This document shows, piece by piece, positions 1 through 4,942 of a stretch of DNA of 5,989 bases. How positions within the stretch are numbered: position 1 is the stretch's first letter; each line of letters starts with the position of its first letter. The stretch is from Actinomycetales bacterium Ga0077552. Lineage in GTDB: Bacteria > Actinomycetota > Actinomycetes > Actinomycetales > Microbacteriaceae. The stretch lies in contig LNFD01000302.1 in assembly GCA_001464255.1 (NCBI GenBank), positions 1 to 5,989 on the forward strand, given 5' to 3'. The notes under the pieces are model-generated. The model searched no databases, had not been told where the DNA came from, and saw nothing but the letters and a program-made list of their open reading frames with translations. The position numbers were made by a program, and so were the translations under genes.

Positions 1-798
1 GAGCTTCTTCGCGGTGTGCTTGGTGCGCATGAACAGGATGCGGCGGCCGCTGCCCGAGGCGAGCGCGGTGATCATGCGCTTCTTCTCGTCGGCGCCCGAG
101 AGCTCGAACACGTGGTGCGTCATGTCGGCGACGGGCGAGTTGGCCTCGTCGACCGAGTGCATGACGGGGTTGTGGAGGAACTGCTTGACGAGCTTGTCGA
201 CCCCGTTGTCGAGGGTCGCGCTGAACAGCAGGCGCTGGCCGTCGTTCGGCGTGGCTTTCATGATGCGGGTCACGCCGGGCAGGAATCCGAGGTCGGCCAT
301 GTGGTCGGCCTCGTCGAGCACGGTGATCTCGACGGCGTCGAGCGTCACGAAGCGCTGCTGCATGAGGTCTTCGAGGCGGCCGGGGCACGCGACGATGATG
401 TCGACGCCGGCGTTCAGCGCCTGCACCTGACGGTGCTGGGAGACGCCGCCGAAGATGGTGGTCGTGGTGAGGCCGTAGGCCTTCGCGAGCGGCTCGAGCA
501 CGGCGTTGATCTGCGTGGCGAGCTCGCGCGTCGGCGCGAGCACCATGCCGAGGGGCGCGCCCTTGCGGCGCGATCCGCCGGCGAGGCGGGTGCCGAGGCG
601 CGCGATCATCGGAATAGAGAAGGCCAGGGTCTTGCCCGAGCCGGTCTTGCCGCGGCCGAGCACGTCGCGCCCGGCGAGGGTGTCGGGGAGAGTGTCGACC
701 TGGATGGGGAAGGCCTCGGTCTTGCCCTGCGCGGTCAGCACCTCGACGAGCGGATACGGAACGCCGAGGGCGCTGAAGGTCTGGTTCTGGGTAGTCAT
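1..798 (-). CDS. DEAD-box ATP-dependent RNA helicase, N-terminal part (C-terminus off the left edge)
   Basis: This is an ATP-dependent RNA-unwinding enzyme of superfamily 2, cytoplasmic, usually acting in RNA turnover, ribosome assembly or cold adaptation. The 266 visible residues cover the whole first RecA-like domain and the start of the second. Seen in order: Q-motif region (about 12-33, Gln33), Walker A GKTGSGKT (50-57), motif Ia PTRELA (89-94), GG (117-118), PGRL (139-142), motif II DEAD (162-165), motif III SAT (193-195), and a motif IV-like ILFMRTK (254-260). Motifs V and VI lie outside the window. The ATG at 796-798 is chosen because a GAAAGG Shine-Dalgarno lies 7 nt upstream and the protein begins just before the Q motif, as in RhlE-type helicases. 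The final codon in view ends exactly at base 1 with the frame still open. A long structured leader precedes it. The family is certain; the subfamily (RhlE-like) is inference. Confidence 0.96.
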   Translation of the reverse strand, partial: MTTQNQTFSALGVPYPLVEVLTAQGKTEAFPIQVDTLPDTLAGRDVLGRGKTGSGKTLAFSIPMIARLGTRLAGGSRRKGAPLGMVLAPTRELATQINAVLEPLAKAYGLTTTTIFGGVSQHRQVQALNAGVDIIVACPGRLEDLMQQRFVTLDAVEITVLDEADHMADLGFLPGVTRIMKATPNDGQRLLFSATLDNGVDKLVKQFLHNPVMHSVDEANSPVADMTHHVFELSGADEKKRMITALASGSGRRILFMRTKHTAKKL

Positions 799-805
799 GG
801 TGGTG

Positions 806-811
806 CCTTTC
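806..811 (-). promoter_or_regulatory. Ribosome binding site of the helicase gene
   Basis: On the minus strand the sequence reads GAAAGG, then CACCACC, then the ATG at 798. The purine-rich hexamer with a 7-nt spacer decides the helicase start. It lies outside both leader hairpins, so it would be free unless a larger fold sequesters it. Confidence 0.75.
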
Positions 812-829
812 GAGCGTGCGCGATCCCCG

Positions 830-894
830 GCATCCGCGACCGAGCGGTCAGGATGCGGTGCGCGCGCTGGGTCTCGGTGAGGCGACAGCGCGCG
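830..894 (-). other. Two tandem hairpins in the helicase 5' leader (candidate structured RNA element)
   Basis: Two adjacent stem-loops can form in the transcript ahead of the helicase. The upstream one has perfect 9-bp arms, 861-869 (CGCGCGCTG on plus) and 886-894 (CAGCGCGCG), around a 16-nt loop. The downstream one pairs 830-835 (GCATCC) with 851-856 (GGATGC), has a small 2x1 internal loop, then pairs 838-841 (GACC) with 846-849 (GGTC) around a tetraloop. Four bases separate them, and the second ends about 20 nt before the Shine-Dalgarno. A regulatory role, for example in cold or autogenous control, is inference. GC-rich DNA makes chance stems fairly likely. Confidence 0.45.
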
Positions 895-1050
895 GCAACA
901 GGAATCGAAGTGGCGACGGCGGCAGTGGCCGACATCGTTCGCCGTGAGAAAGTATCGAACCGCCGGGCTGCGCGAGTCGGTGCGCGGGGGGCGGGATGAG
1001 GAAGCGTTCTACGACGCAGGAGAGCTGAGAACAGTTCTGCCTATGGCTCA

Positions 1051-1056
1051 ACCGTA
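1051..1056 (-). promoter_or_regulatory. Candidate -10 element for the helicase transcript
   Basis: The minus strand reads TACGGT, which fits the actinobacterial TAnnnT -10 consensus and lies just after the DUF1684 stop codon. No clear -35 hexamer is visible 16-18 nt upstream. Transcription starting about 7 nt downstream (near 1044) would give a leader of roughly 245 nt. A weaker alternative is TACTTT at 949-954. Confidence 0.4.
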
Positions 1057-1059
1057 GCA

Positions 1060-1075
1060 GGTCGCCCCGACGACC
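1060..1075 (-). terminator. Short hairpin after the DUF1684 stop codon
   Basis: Arms GGTCG (1060-1064) and CGACC (1071-1075) enclose a 6-nt loop, starting 4 nt beyond the DUF1684 stop (1080-1082). There is no T-tract, which is common for proposed actinobacterial terminators. With only 5 bp the stem is weak. It also occupies the spacer region of the candidate helicase promoter. Confidence 0.3.
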
Positions 1076-1079
1076 GGCC

Positions 1080-1736
1080 TCAGAGTGTCAGGCGCCCGTC
1101 ACCGTAGCGCTCGCCGACCGGGATCTCGACGTCGACGACGTTGCCCGCCGGCGCGAGAGGGCACGCCCACGCCTCGTCGTACGCGCACGAGGGGTTGTAG
1201 GTGAAATTGAAGTCCAGTACGAGCGACCACGGCGCCCGGCCTCCGCCGAGGTCGGCGCCCTTGACGGTGTCGAGCAGGTAGCGCCCGCCGCCATAGGTGC
1301 CGCCCGGCACGCGCGAGAGGGCGTCGCGCACGGGCACGAAGAGCCCGCCCCCGTACGAGGCGAGCCGCCACACGTCGAGCGAGCCGACGCCGGGCACCTC
1401 GACGAGCCCCAGCCGCTCGAAGGGCACGACCCCGTCGGTGCCGGTTTCCACCTCGATGCGCAGCGGCGGCGCATCCTGGATCACGCACTCGAACCGCCAC
1501 GCCGGGTCGTAGGGCTTCACGCGCAAGCCAGTGAACGCCTCGCGGTCGGCGGGCAGCAAGGGCGAGGCGGGGTGGTGGGCGAAGAGCTCGTCGCGCGTGC
1601 GGCGCCAGTGGTCCTGCGCGGCGGCCAGATCGGTTGCGGCGCGCAGCTCGGCGTAGAGCGCGGCGATGCGGCGCCGCCAGTCGGCGACGGCGAGGGCCGT
1701 GACGGCGCGATCAGGCGTCGCGGATGTCGTGCTCAC
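1080..1736 (-). CDS. DUF1684 domain protein
   Basis: The 218-residue protein belongs to the DUF1684 family, whose function I do not know to be established. The family signature is at the C-terminus: a GTYGGGRYLLD strand (146-156), then DFNFTYNPSCAYDEAWACPL (175-194) with its two cysteines (184, 192), then an xVGER motif (207-211). The N-terminal third (about 18-65) is helical and charged, as in relatives. There is no signal peptide, so it should be cytoplasmic. The GTG start at 1734-1736 is chosen because it overlaps the stop of the upstream SRPBCC-like gene in a GTGA arrangement, and because homology-like sequence begins just after it. The frame stays open upstream to 2183, but that extension is low-complexity Arg/Ala sequence shadowing the neighbour. 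It is probably co-translated with the upstream gene. Confidence 0.88.
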   Translation of the reverse strand: MSTTSATPDRAVTALAVADWRRRIAALYAELRAATDLAAAQDHWRRTRDELFAHHPASPLLPADREAFTGLRVKPYDPAWRFECVIQDAPPLRIEVETGTDGVVPFERLGLVEVPGVGSLDVWRLASYGGGLFVPVRDALSRVPGGTYGGGRYLLDTVKGADLGGGRAPWSLVLDFNFTYNPSCAYDEAWACPLAPAGNVVDVEIPVGERYGDGRLTL

Positions 1737-2230
1737 GACCGACCGCCAAACTGCGCACCCCAGCCGGGCGCGAGCTGGCGAATCTTCCGTGCCCTCAGTT
1801 GCCAGAACACCCAGAAGCCCAGCCACGCGACGGGGGTCAGCACGCCGGCGCCGATCTCGAGGGTGTCGCGAAACCGCGTGCGGGCCTCTGACGAGATGTC
1901 GTCGGCGCTGATCGCCATCTGGTGGTGCCAGCTCGAGACGATGCGCATGGCACCCGTCAGCGGGCCGCCTTCGTCGTGCACGATGCGCGTGCCGTCGGGC
2001 AGCGTCTCGTCGCGCAGGCGGATCAGCTGTGAGCCCATCGGCAGCACGTCGAGCATTCGCAAGCGCACGCGATGCTCGGTGTCGACCCATCGATCGGGAA
2101 ACCCGCCGGGCTCGAGCGACTCGGCCGTCGTGATCGGCCCCGAGACCGCGCGGAACACCGCGGGGGAGTGCAGGGCCTCCCACGCCGCATCGGCCGGGCA
2201 GTCGAGCAGCAGATCGAGTCGCACGCGCAT
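1733..2230 (-). CDS. SRPBCC (START/polyketide cyclase-like) family protein
   Basis: This 165-residue protein looks like an SRPBCC/START-type ligand-binding fold. It opens with a beta strand and the family-typical 'DCPADAAWEALHSPAVF' stretch (10-26), continues with alternating short strands (residues about 50-105), and ends with a hydrophobic aromatic helix (about 127-145, VLTPVAWLGFWVFWQL) followed by a basic tail. That segment could be the long C-terminal helix of the fold or a membrane-associated helix. The ligand is unknown. The ATG at 2228-2230 has no Shine-Dalgarno but lies 6 nt after a -10-like CAGACT, which suggests a leaderless mRNA. An in-frame GTG at 2246-2248 is an alternative start. 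It overlaps the DUF1684 start by 4 bp (GTGA), indicating a two-gene operon. The family assignment comes from sequence pattern only. Confidence 0.75.
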   Translation of the reverse strand: MRVRLDLLLDCPADAAWEALHSPAVFRAVSGPITTAESLEPGGFPDRWVDTEHRVRLRMLDVLPMGSQLIRLRDETLPDGTRIVHDEGGPLTGAMRIVSSWHHQMAISADDISSEARTRFRDTLEIGAGVLTPVAWLGFWVFWQLRARKIRQLAPGWGAQFGGRS

Positions 2231-2265
2231 GCGCCCAGTCTGGGGCACGTCGATACGATCGACCT
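2231..2265. promoter_or_regulatory. Divergent promoter region of only 35 bp with two inverted repeats
   Basis: A plus-strand -10-like TACGAT (2254-2259) lies 6 nt before the GTG at 2266. A minus-strand -10-like CAGACT (2237-2242) lies 6 nt before the ATG at 2230. Neither gene has a Shine-Dalgarno, so both may be leaderless. Two perfect inverted repeats overlie these elements: CCCAG-T-CTGGG (2234-2244) and GTCGAT-ACG-ATCGAC (2249-2263). No good -35 hexamer is visible for either direction. Each promoter would occupy the other gene's start, so they may exclude one another. Confidence 0.45.
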
Positions 2266-2829
2266 GTGACCGGCCCTCTCGACTCCTCCGCCCCCGACGA
2301 GCAGCAGCGCTACCAGGTGCGGTTCGACGTCGGGCTCGACGGCGCTCGCCGCATCGGCGGCTCGGCCCACCTGCTCGTCTGGTGCGACGGCCTCGCGACC
2401 GAGCCCGTGCCCGTGGATGCCCTGCCTCCGCACCTCGAGGTCGTCGACGCGCGCTGCGGTGCGGCACCCGCGATCGCGCAGCGGCTGCTCGCGCTGCAGG
2501 CCGCGCGCGGCGCGCGCACGATGGTCGCGGTCGTCGCGGCGGGGGCGCCCGTGCAGGCGCCGGAGGGCATCCCGGTCGAAGACCTGCTGCTCGCGGGCGC
2601 CGTGATCGACGCGCTCGGCGCCGTCGGCATCGACGCGACGAGCCCCGAGGCGGCCGTCGCCGCGGCGGGCTACCAGGGGCTGCGCGGCGCCGTCGCGCAC
2701 ATGCTCAGCGCCTCGGTCGGGGGCAGGATGCTCGCCGCGAGCGAGGGCCCCGAGGCAGTGAGCGCGGCGCGGGCGCGCTGGGAATCGCCCGAACTCGTGG
2801 TGCTGCGGGAATTCGACCTGCCAGCCTGA
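2266..2829 (+). CDS. Shortened ComB-like (2-phosphosulfolactate phosphatase family) protein
   Basis: The 187-residue product resembles actinobacterial relatives of ComB, which hydrolyses 2-phosphosulfolactate in coenzyme M synthesis in methanogens. The N-terminal pattern YQVRFDVGLDGARRI (16-30) followed by a hydrophobic strand ending in Asp (HLLVWCDGL, 35-43) matches the family opening. The C-terminal half (MVAVVAAG 86-93, VEDLLLAGAVIDAL 104-117, SPEAA 126-130, a GRML helix 153-156, and a VVLREF strand 178-183) matches the family's closing region. The stretch after Asp41 lacks the usual Arg-Ala-Ser/Thr motif, and the SPNG-type segment is absent. The protein is also about 50 residues shorter than typical ComB, so catalysis is doubtful. 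GTG at 2266 is preferred because TACGAT ends 6 nt upstream. No coenzyme M genes are nearby. Family membership is judged from pattern memory and is moderate. Confidence 0.75.
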   Translation: MTGPLDSSAPDEQQRYQVRFDVGLDGARRIGGSAHLLVWCDGLATEPVPVDALPPHLEVVDARCGAAPAIAQRLLALQAARGARTMVAVVAAGAPVQAPEGIPVEDLLLAGAVIDALGAVGIDATSPEAAVAAAGYQGLRGAVAHMLSASVGGRMLAASEGPEAVSAARARWESPELVVLREFDLPA

Positions 2830-2830
2830 G

Positions 2831-2854
2831 GTTGTGCCGAAGAACCGGCACCAC
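2831..2854 (+). terminator. Hairpin between the ComB-like and DUF427 genes
   Basis: Arms GTGCCG (2834-2839) and CGGCAC (2846-2851) enclose a 6-nt loop. The stem continues as GT/AC (2831-2832 with 2853-2854) after one mismatch. It starts 1 nt after the stop of the ComB-like gene and ends 8 nt before the DUF427 Shine-Dalgarno. There is no T-tract. It could terminate, attenuate or stabilise the mRNA 3' end, or be an operator. Confidence 0.4.
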
Positions 2855-2862
2855 TCGACCGC

Positions 2863-2868
2863 AGGAGG
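2863..2868 (+). promoter_or_regulatory. Strong Shine-Dalgarno of the DUF427 gene
   Basis: AGGAGG lies 4 nt before the ATG at 2873. It decides that start over an in-frame upstream GTG at 2834, whose 13-residue extension (MPKNRHHSTAGGP) overlaps the hairpin and looks non-coding. Confidence 0.85.
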
Positions 2869-2872
2869 ACCC

Positions 2873-3175
2873 ATGAAGGCTCACGTCAACGGCACCGTCA
2901 TCGCCGAGGCTCCCGAGAGCGAGCTCATCAAGATCGAGGGCAACTGGTACTTCCCGCCGTCGAGCATCGTCGACGGCTTCCTCTCGCAGAGCCCGACCCC
3001 CTACACCTGCCCCTGGAAGGGCGAGTGCCAGTACTTCACCGTGACGGTCGACGGCCAGGCGCTGCCCGACCGCGCGTGGAGCTACCCGACCCCGTACCCG
3101 AGCGGCATCGAGCGCGTCGGCAAAGACTTCAGCAACTACGTGGCCTTCTGGAAAGAGGTCAGCGTCTCGGAGTAG
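2873..3175 (+). CDS. DUF427 domain protein
   Basis: The 100-residue protein is a complete single-domain DUF427 member, a small beta-rich family whose biochemical role I do not know. Signature elements are all present: GTVIAEA (7-13), EGNWYFPPSSI (22-32), the CPWKGECQYF core (46-55, with Cys46 and Cys52), a VDG turn followed by DRAWSYP (66-72), and the closing YVAFWKEV (89-96). The length is normal for the family, with no signal peptide or membrane segment, so it should be cytoplasmic. It lies 43 nt downstream of the ComB-like gene on the same strand and could be co-transcribed, although a hairpin sits between them. Its own strong Shine-Dalgarno suggests good expression independent of the neighbour. 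Confidence 0.93.
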   Translation: MKAHVNGTVIAEAPESELIKIEGNWYFPPSSIVDGFLSQSPTPYTCPWKGECQYFTVTVDGQALPDRAWSYPTPYPSGIERVGKDFSNYVAFWKEVSVSE

Positions 3176-3195
3176 GCCGCACGGGGCGACGGGCG

Positions 3196-3218
3196 CGCGG
3201 TCGGCTCAGCCGGCCGCG
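3196..3218. terminator. GC-rich bidirectional hairpin at a convergent gene junction
   Basis: Bases 3196-3204 pair with 3210-3218 (9 bp, one of them G-T at 3201/3213), leaving a 5-nt loop. It sits between the DUF427 stop (3173-3175) and the end of the convergent SprT-like gene, whose stop codon (3206-3208) falls in the loop. No T-tract follows on either strand. It is well placed to serve as a shared terminator in both directions. Confidence 0.5.
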
Positions 3219-3667
3219 GCCTGCCGCTCGTGCCACGTGATGAGCGCGGCACGGCTGAACGAGCGCGAGCATCGGCCGCACGATACCTCGCGGCCGGGGC
3301 GGCGGAACCGCACGAACTCGTGGCCCCGCGGGCACGACCCGCGCCAGCGCGCACGGTCGTCGGCGATGGGCCCGTCGTGCGTCACCCCACCGACGTAGCC
3401 GAGGTCGCGCGCGATGCGCCGCCACTCGGCCCCGTGGCCCGTGCCCGGGCCGGCGAGCGCGTGCGCCACCTCGTGCAGCAGCGTCTGGTGGATGGCGTCG
3501 TCGTCGAAGCGCTCGGCCAGGTGCCGCGACACCGTGATGCGCTTGCGCCGGAAGTCGCACAGGCCCGCACGGCGCGTGGCCCGGTCGAAGTCGAAGCTCC
3601 AGCTCGCGTCGAGATGCAGGGCGAGCAGGGCGTTCGCCCAGTGCCGCACCCGCTCGAGATCGCTCAC
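3206..3667 (-). CDS. SprT-like zinc metalloprotein
   Basis: The 153-residue protein is a SprT/Spartan-type domain, a zinc-dependent metallopeptidase-like fold. The sequence shows an HEVAH zinc site (65-69) inside TLLHEVAHALAG, a third probable ligand His78 in GTGHGAEWRR, and a C-terminal zinc-ribbon-like part with C112-x2-H115 and C130-x2-C133, followed by the aromatic ending SRAALITW. The 'GLCDFRRKRITVSRHLAE' strand region (36-52) is also typical. All catalytic residues (His65, Glu66, His69) are intact. The eukaryotic relative Spartan cleaves DNA-protein crosslinks, but the bacterial substrate is not established. The GTG start at 3665-3667 has no Shine-Dalgarno but lies 6 nt after TACCAT, so the mRNA is probably leaderless. 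The gene sits 28 nt downstream of the dehydrogenase on the same strand, yet appears to have its own promoter. Confidence 0.9.
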   Translation of the reverse strand: MSDLERVRHWANALLALHLDASWSFDFDRATRRAGLCDFRRKRITVSRHLAERFDDDAIHQTLLHEVAHALAGPGTGHGAEWRRIARDLGYVGGVTHDGPIADDRARWRGSCPRGHEFVRFRRPGREVSCGRCSRSFSRAALITWHERQAAAG

Positions 3668-3673
3668 AGCACG

Positions 3674-3679
3674 ATGGTA
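3674..3679 (-). promoter_or_regulatory. Candidate -10 element for a leaderless SprT-like mRNA
   Basis: The minus strand reads TACCAT, then CGTGCT, then the GTG start codon at 3667. The TAnnnT match and 6-nt spacing put the expected transcription start on the start codon. The -35 match is poor; GATGAC is 15 nt upstream, inside the end of the dehydrogenase gene. Confidence 0.5.
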
Positions 3680-3695
3680 GGGGCGACCACCGACG

Positions 3696-4826
3696 TCATC
3701 CGCGCGGCCCGAGGGTCACGGCGTACAGGTGGTCGTCGCCCGCGCGCGGGTCGCCGCGGCCGTCGGTGTTGTTGGTGATGATGAGCAGGCGCCCGTCGGG
3801 GGCGGCGACGGCGTCGCGGATGCGGCCGAGCTGCTGCACGAAGTGGCTGGTGCTCTCACCCGGCGTGCCGATGTCGATCGCGCGCAGCCGCTGGCCGCGC
3901 AGCCCGGTCACGAAGAGCGTGTCGCCGACGATGCCGAGCCCGCTCGGGCTCGCCTCGCTCGTCGGCCACTGCTGCACGGGGTCGGTGTAGCCCGCCCGGC
4001 CGCCGATGCCCTCGACGACGGGCCAGCCGTAGTTCGCCCCGGGCTCGATGCGGTTGAGCTCGTCCCACGTGTTCTGCCCGAACTCGGCGGCCCACAGCTG
4101 CCCCGTGCGGTCGAAGGCGATGCCCTGGGGGTTGCGGTGCCCGAGCGAGTAGACGTACGAGCCCGGCACGGGGTTGTCGGCGGGCACCGTCCCATCGGGC
4201 GTGAGCCGCAGGATCTTGCCTGCGAGCGACGCGGGGTCTTGCGCGAGGCCGGTCTGCTGGGCGTCGCCCGTCGTCGCGTAGAGCATCCCGTCGGGCCCGA
4301 ATGCGAGGCGCCCGCCGTTGTGGGTGCCCGCTTTCGGGATGCCCGCGAGCACGACCTCGCCGGCACCGAGCCCGTACGACCCGGGTGCGCCGGTCAGCTC
4401 GTACCGCACGATGCGGTTGTCGGAGGCCGCCGTGTGCGCGGCGTAGAGGTACGGCGTGCCCGTGTCGCGCGCGGCGATGCCGAGCAGCCCGCCCTCGCCG
4501 CCCGGAACGACGCCCGCGACCGTGCCGACGACGCGCAGCTCGCCCTCGGGCGTCAGCTCGAGCACGCGCGCGGTGTCGCGCTCGCTCAGCAGGATCGAGC
4601 CCGTCGGCAGAGGGGCGATCGACCAGGGGGCGCTCAGCCCCGTGACGAGCGGGTCGAGCTCGCCCGTGGGCACGAGCGGCACGACGGGCGCCGCGCTCGT
4701 GCTCGGTGTCGAGGACGGCGCGGGCTCAGGCGTTCCGACCGCGGTCGGCACGCGCTCGGGCCCGGCGCACCCCGTGAGCGCGAGCACGGCGGCGAGCATG
4801 AGGATCGACGGTCGCGAGCGGCGCAT
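3696..4826 (-). CDS. PQQ-dependent glucose/sorbosone dehydrogenase-family lipoprotein
   Basis: The 376-residue protein is a predicted lipoprotein with a six-bladed propeller of the soluble glucose/sorbosone dehydrogenase family, which oxidises sugars with pyrroloquinoline quinone outside the membrane. A basic start (MRRSRPS), a hydrophobic stretch and the lipobox LTGC give lipidated Cys20. A Pro/Ser/Thr/Ala-rich linker (about 27-53) precedes the propeller. Family motifs are intact: HNGGRLAFGPDGMLYATTGD (169-188), where His169 matches the catalytic histidine; GHRNPQGIAFD (229-239), with the conserved Arg231 and Gln234; DELNRIEPGANYGWP (255-269); and SPSGLGI (293-299). The ATG at 4824-4826 is chosen because GGGGAGGAG lies 5 nt upstream and the signal peptide starts there; the 33 extra in-frame residues upstream are promoter DNA. 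The sugar substrate is unknown, and no PQQ synthesis gene is in view. Confidence 0.93.
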   Translation of the reverse strand: MRRSRPSILMLAAVLALTGCAGPERVPTAVGTPEPAPSSTPSTSAAPVVPLVPTGELDPLVTGLSAPWSIAPLPTGSILLSERDTARVLELTPEGELRVVGTVAGVVPGGEGGLLGIAARDTGTPYLYAAHTAASDNRIVRYELTGAPGSYGLGAGEVVLAGIPKAGTHNGGRLAFGPDGMLYATTGDAQQTGLAQDPASLAGKILRLTPDGTVPADNPVPGSYVYSLGHRNPQGIAFDRTGQLWAAEFGQNTWDELNRIEPGANYGWPVVEGIGGRAGYTDPVQQWPTSEASPSGLGIVGDTLFVTGLRGQRLRAIDIGTPGESTSHFVQQLGRIRDAVAAPDGRLLIITNNTDGRGDPRAGDDHLYAVTLGPRG

Positions 4827-4831
4827 CGGCA

Positions 4832-4840
4832 CTCCTCCCC
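4832..4840 (-). promoter_or_regulatory. Strong Shine-Dalgarno of the dehydrogenase gene
   Basis: The minus strand reads GGGGAGGAG with a 5-nt spacer (TGCCG) to the ATG at 4826. It is a near-ideal ribosome binding site and fixes the start directly before the lipoprotein signal peptide. Confidence 0.85.
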
Positions 4841-4884
4841 TCTGGTCGTCGACTCCCAGCATCTCGCCGCCCGCTGGATGCACG

Positions 4885-4914
4885 GTGAGCGTCGACGGAG
4901 GCAGGGTGTACTGT
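4885..4914 (+). promoter_or_regulatory. Candidate promoter of the truncated haemoglobin gene
   Basis: A -10-like TACTGT (4909-4914) is preceded, with an 18-nt spacer, by GTGAGC (4885-4890), a partial match to TTGACA. The expected start near 4921 leaves a leader of about 22 nt. The inverted repeat GTGTAC/GTGCAC (4906-4911, 4920-4925) overlaps the -10 and start region. Confidence 0.45.
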
Positions 4915-4927
4915 CGGCCGTGCACAT

Positions 4928-4936
4928 GAGGAAAGG
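4928..4936 (+). promoter_or_regulatory. Ribosome binding site of the truncated haemoglobin gene
   Basis: GAGGAAAGG lies 6 nt before the ATG at 4943 and supports that start. An out-of-frame ATG at 4926 overlaps it and is not expected to be used. Confidence 0.75.
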
Positions 4937-4942
4937 TCGCCG

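Noticed and set aside
937..960. Third leader hairpin GTTCG/CGAAC with a 14-nt loop
   Set aside because: Only 5 bp with a long loop, which is expected by chance; it also overlaps the alternative -10 TACTTT.
16..999. Long plus-strand open frame of 327 codons over the helicase region
   Set aside because: It is antisense to clear DEAD-box helicase motifs, rich in Arg/Ala/Gly/Glu low-complexity sequence, and is an artefact of high GC content.
1028..1038. AGAACAGTTCT as a LexA/SOS box
   Set aside because: Gram-positive LexA boxes have GAAC and GTTC separated by 4 nt; here the half-sites are 1 nt apart.
848..1051. Minus-strand 67-codon frame in the helicase leader, a possible leader peptide
   Set aside because: Its TTG start overlaps the candidate -10 element, there is no Shine-Dalgarno, the composition is Pro/Arg/Ser-rich, and it lies over the leader hairpins.
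1737..2183. N-terminal extension of the DUF1684 protein to residue 367
   Set aside because: The extra 149 residues are Arg/Ala-rich sequence shadowing the SRPBCC-like gene. The GTG at 1736 with a 4-bp overlap is a better start.
2023..2874. Minus-strand 283-codon frame opposite the ComB-like gene
   Set aside because: It is antisense to a frame with family-like motifs and has typical shadow composition; there is no promoter or ribosome binding site.
1572..2876. Plus-strand open frame of 434 codons
   Set aside because: It runs antisense to DUF1684 and SRPBCC-like coding sequence and then in the wrong frame of the ComB-like gene, with simple Arg-rich composition and no recognisable motif.
3668..3695. 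Dehydrogenase and SprT-like genes as a dedicated operon
   Set aside because: The gap is only 28 nt, but it ends in a good leaderless -10 for the SprT-like gene, and the two families have no known functional link. Read-through is possible, but a functional unit is not supported.
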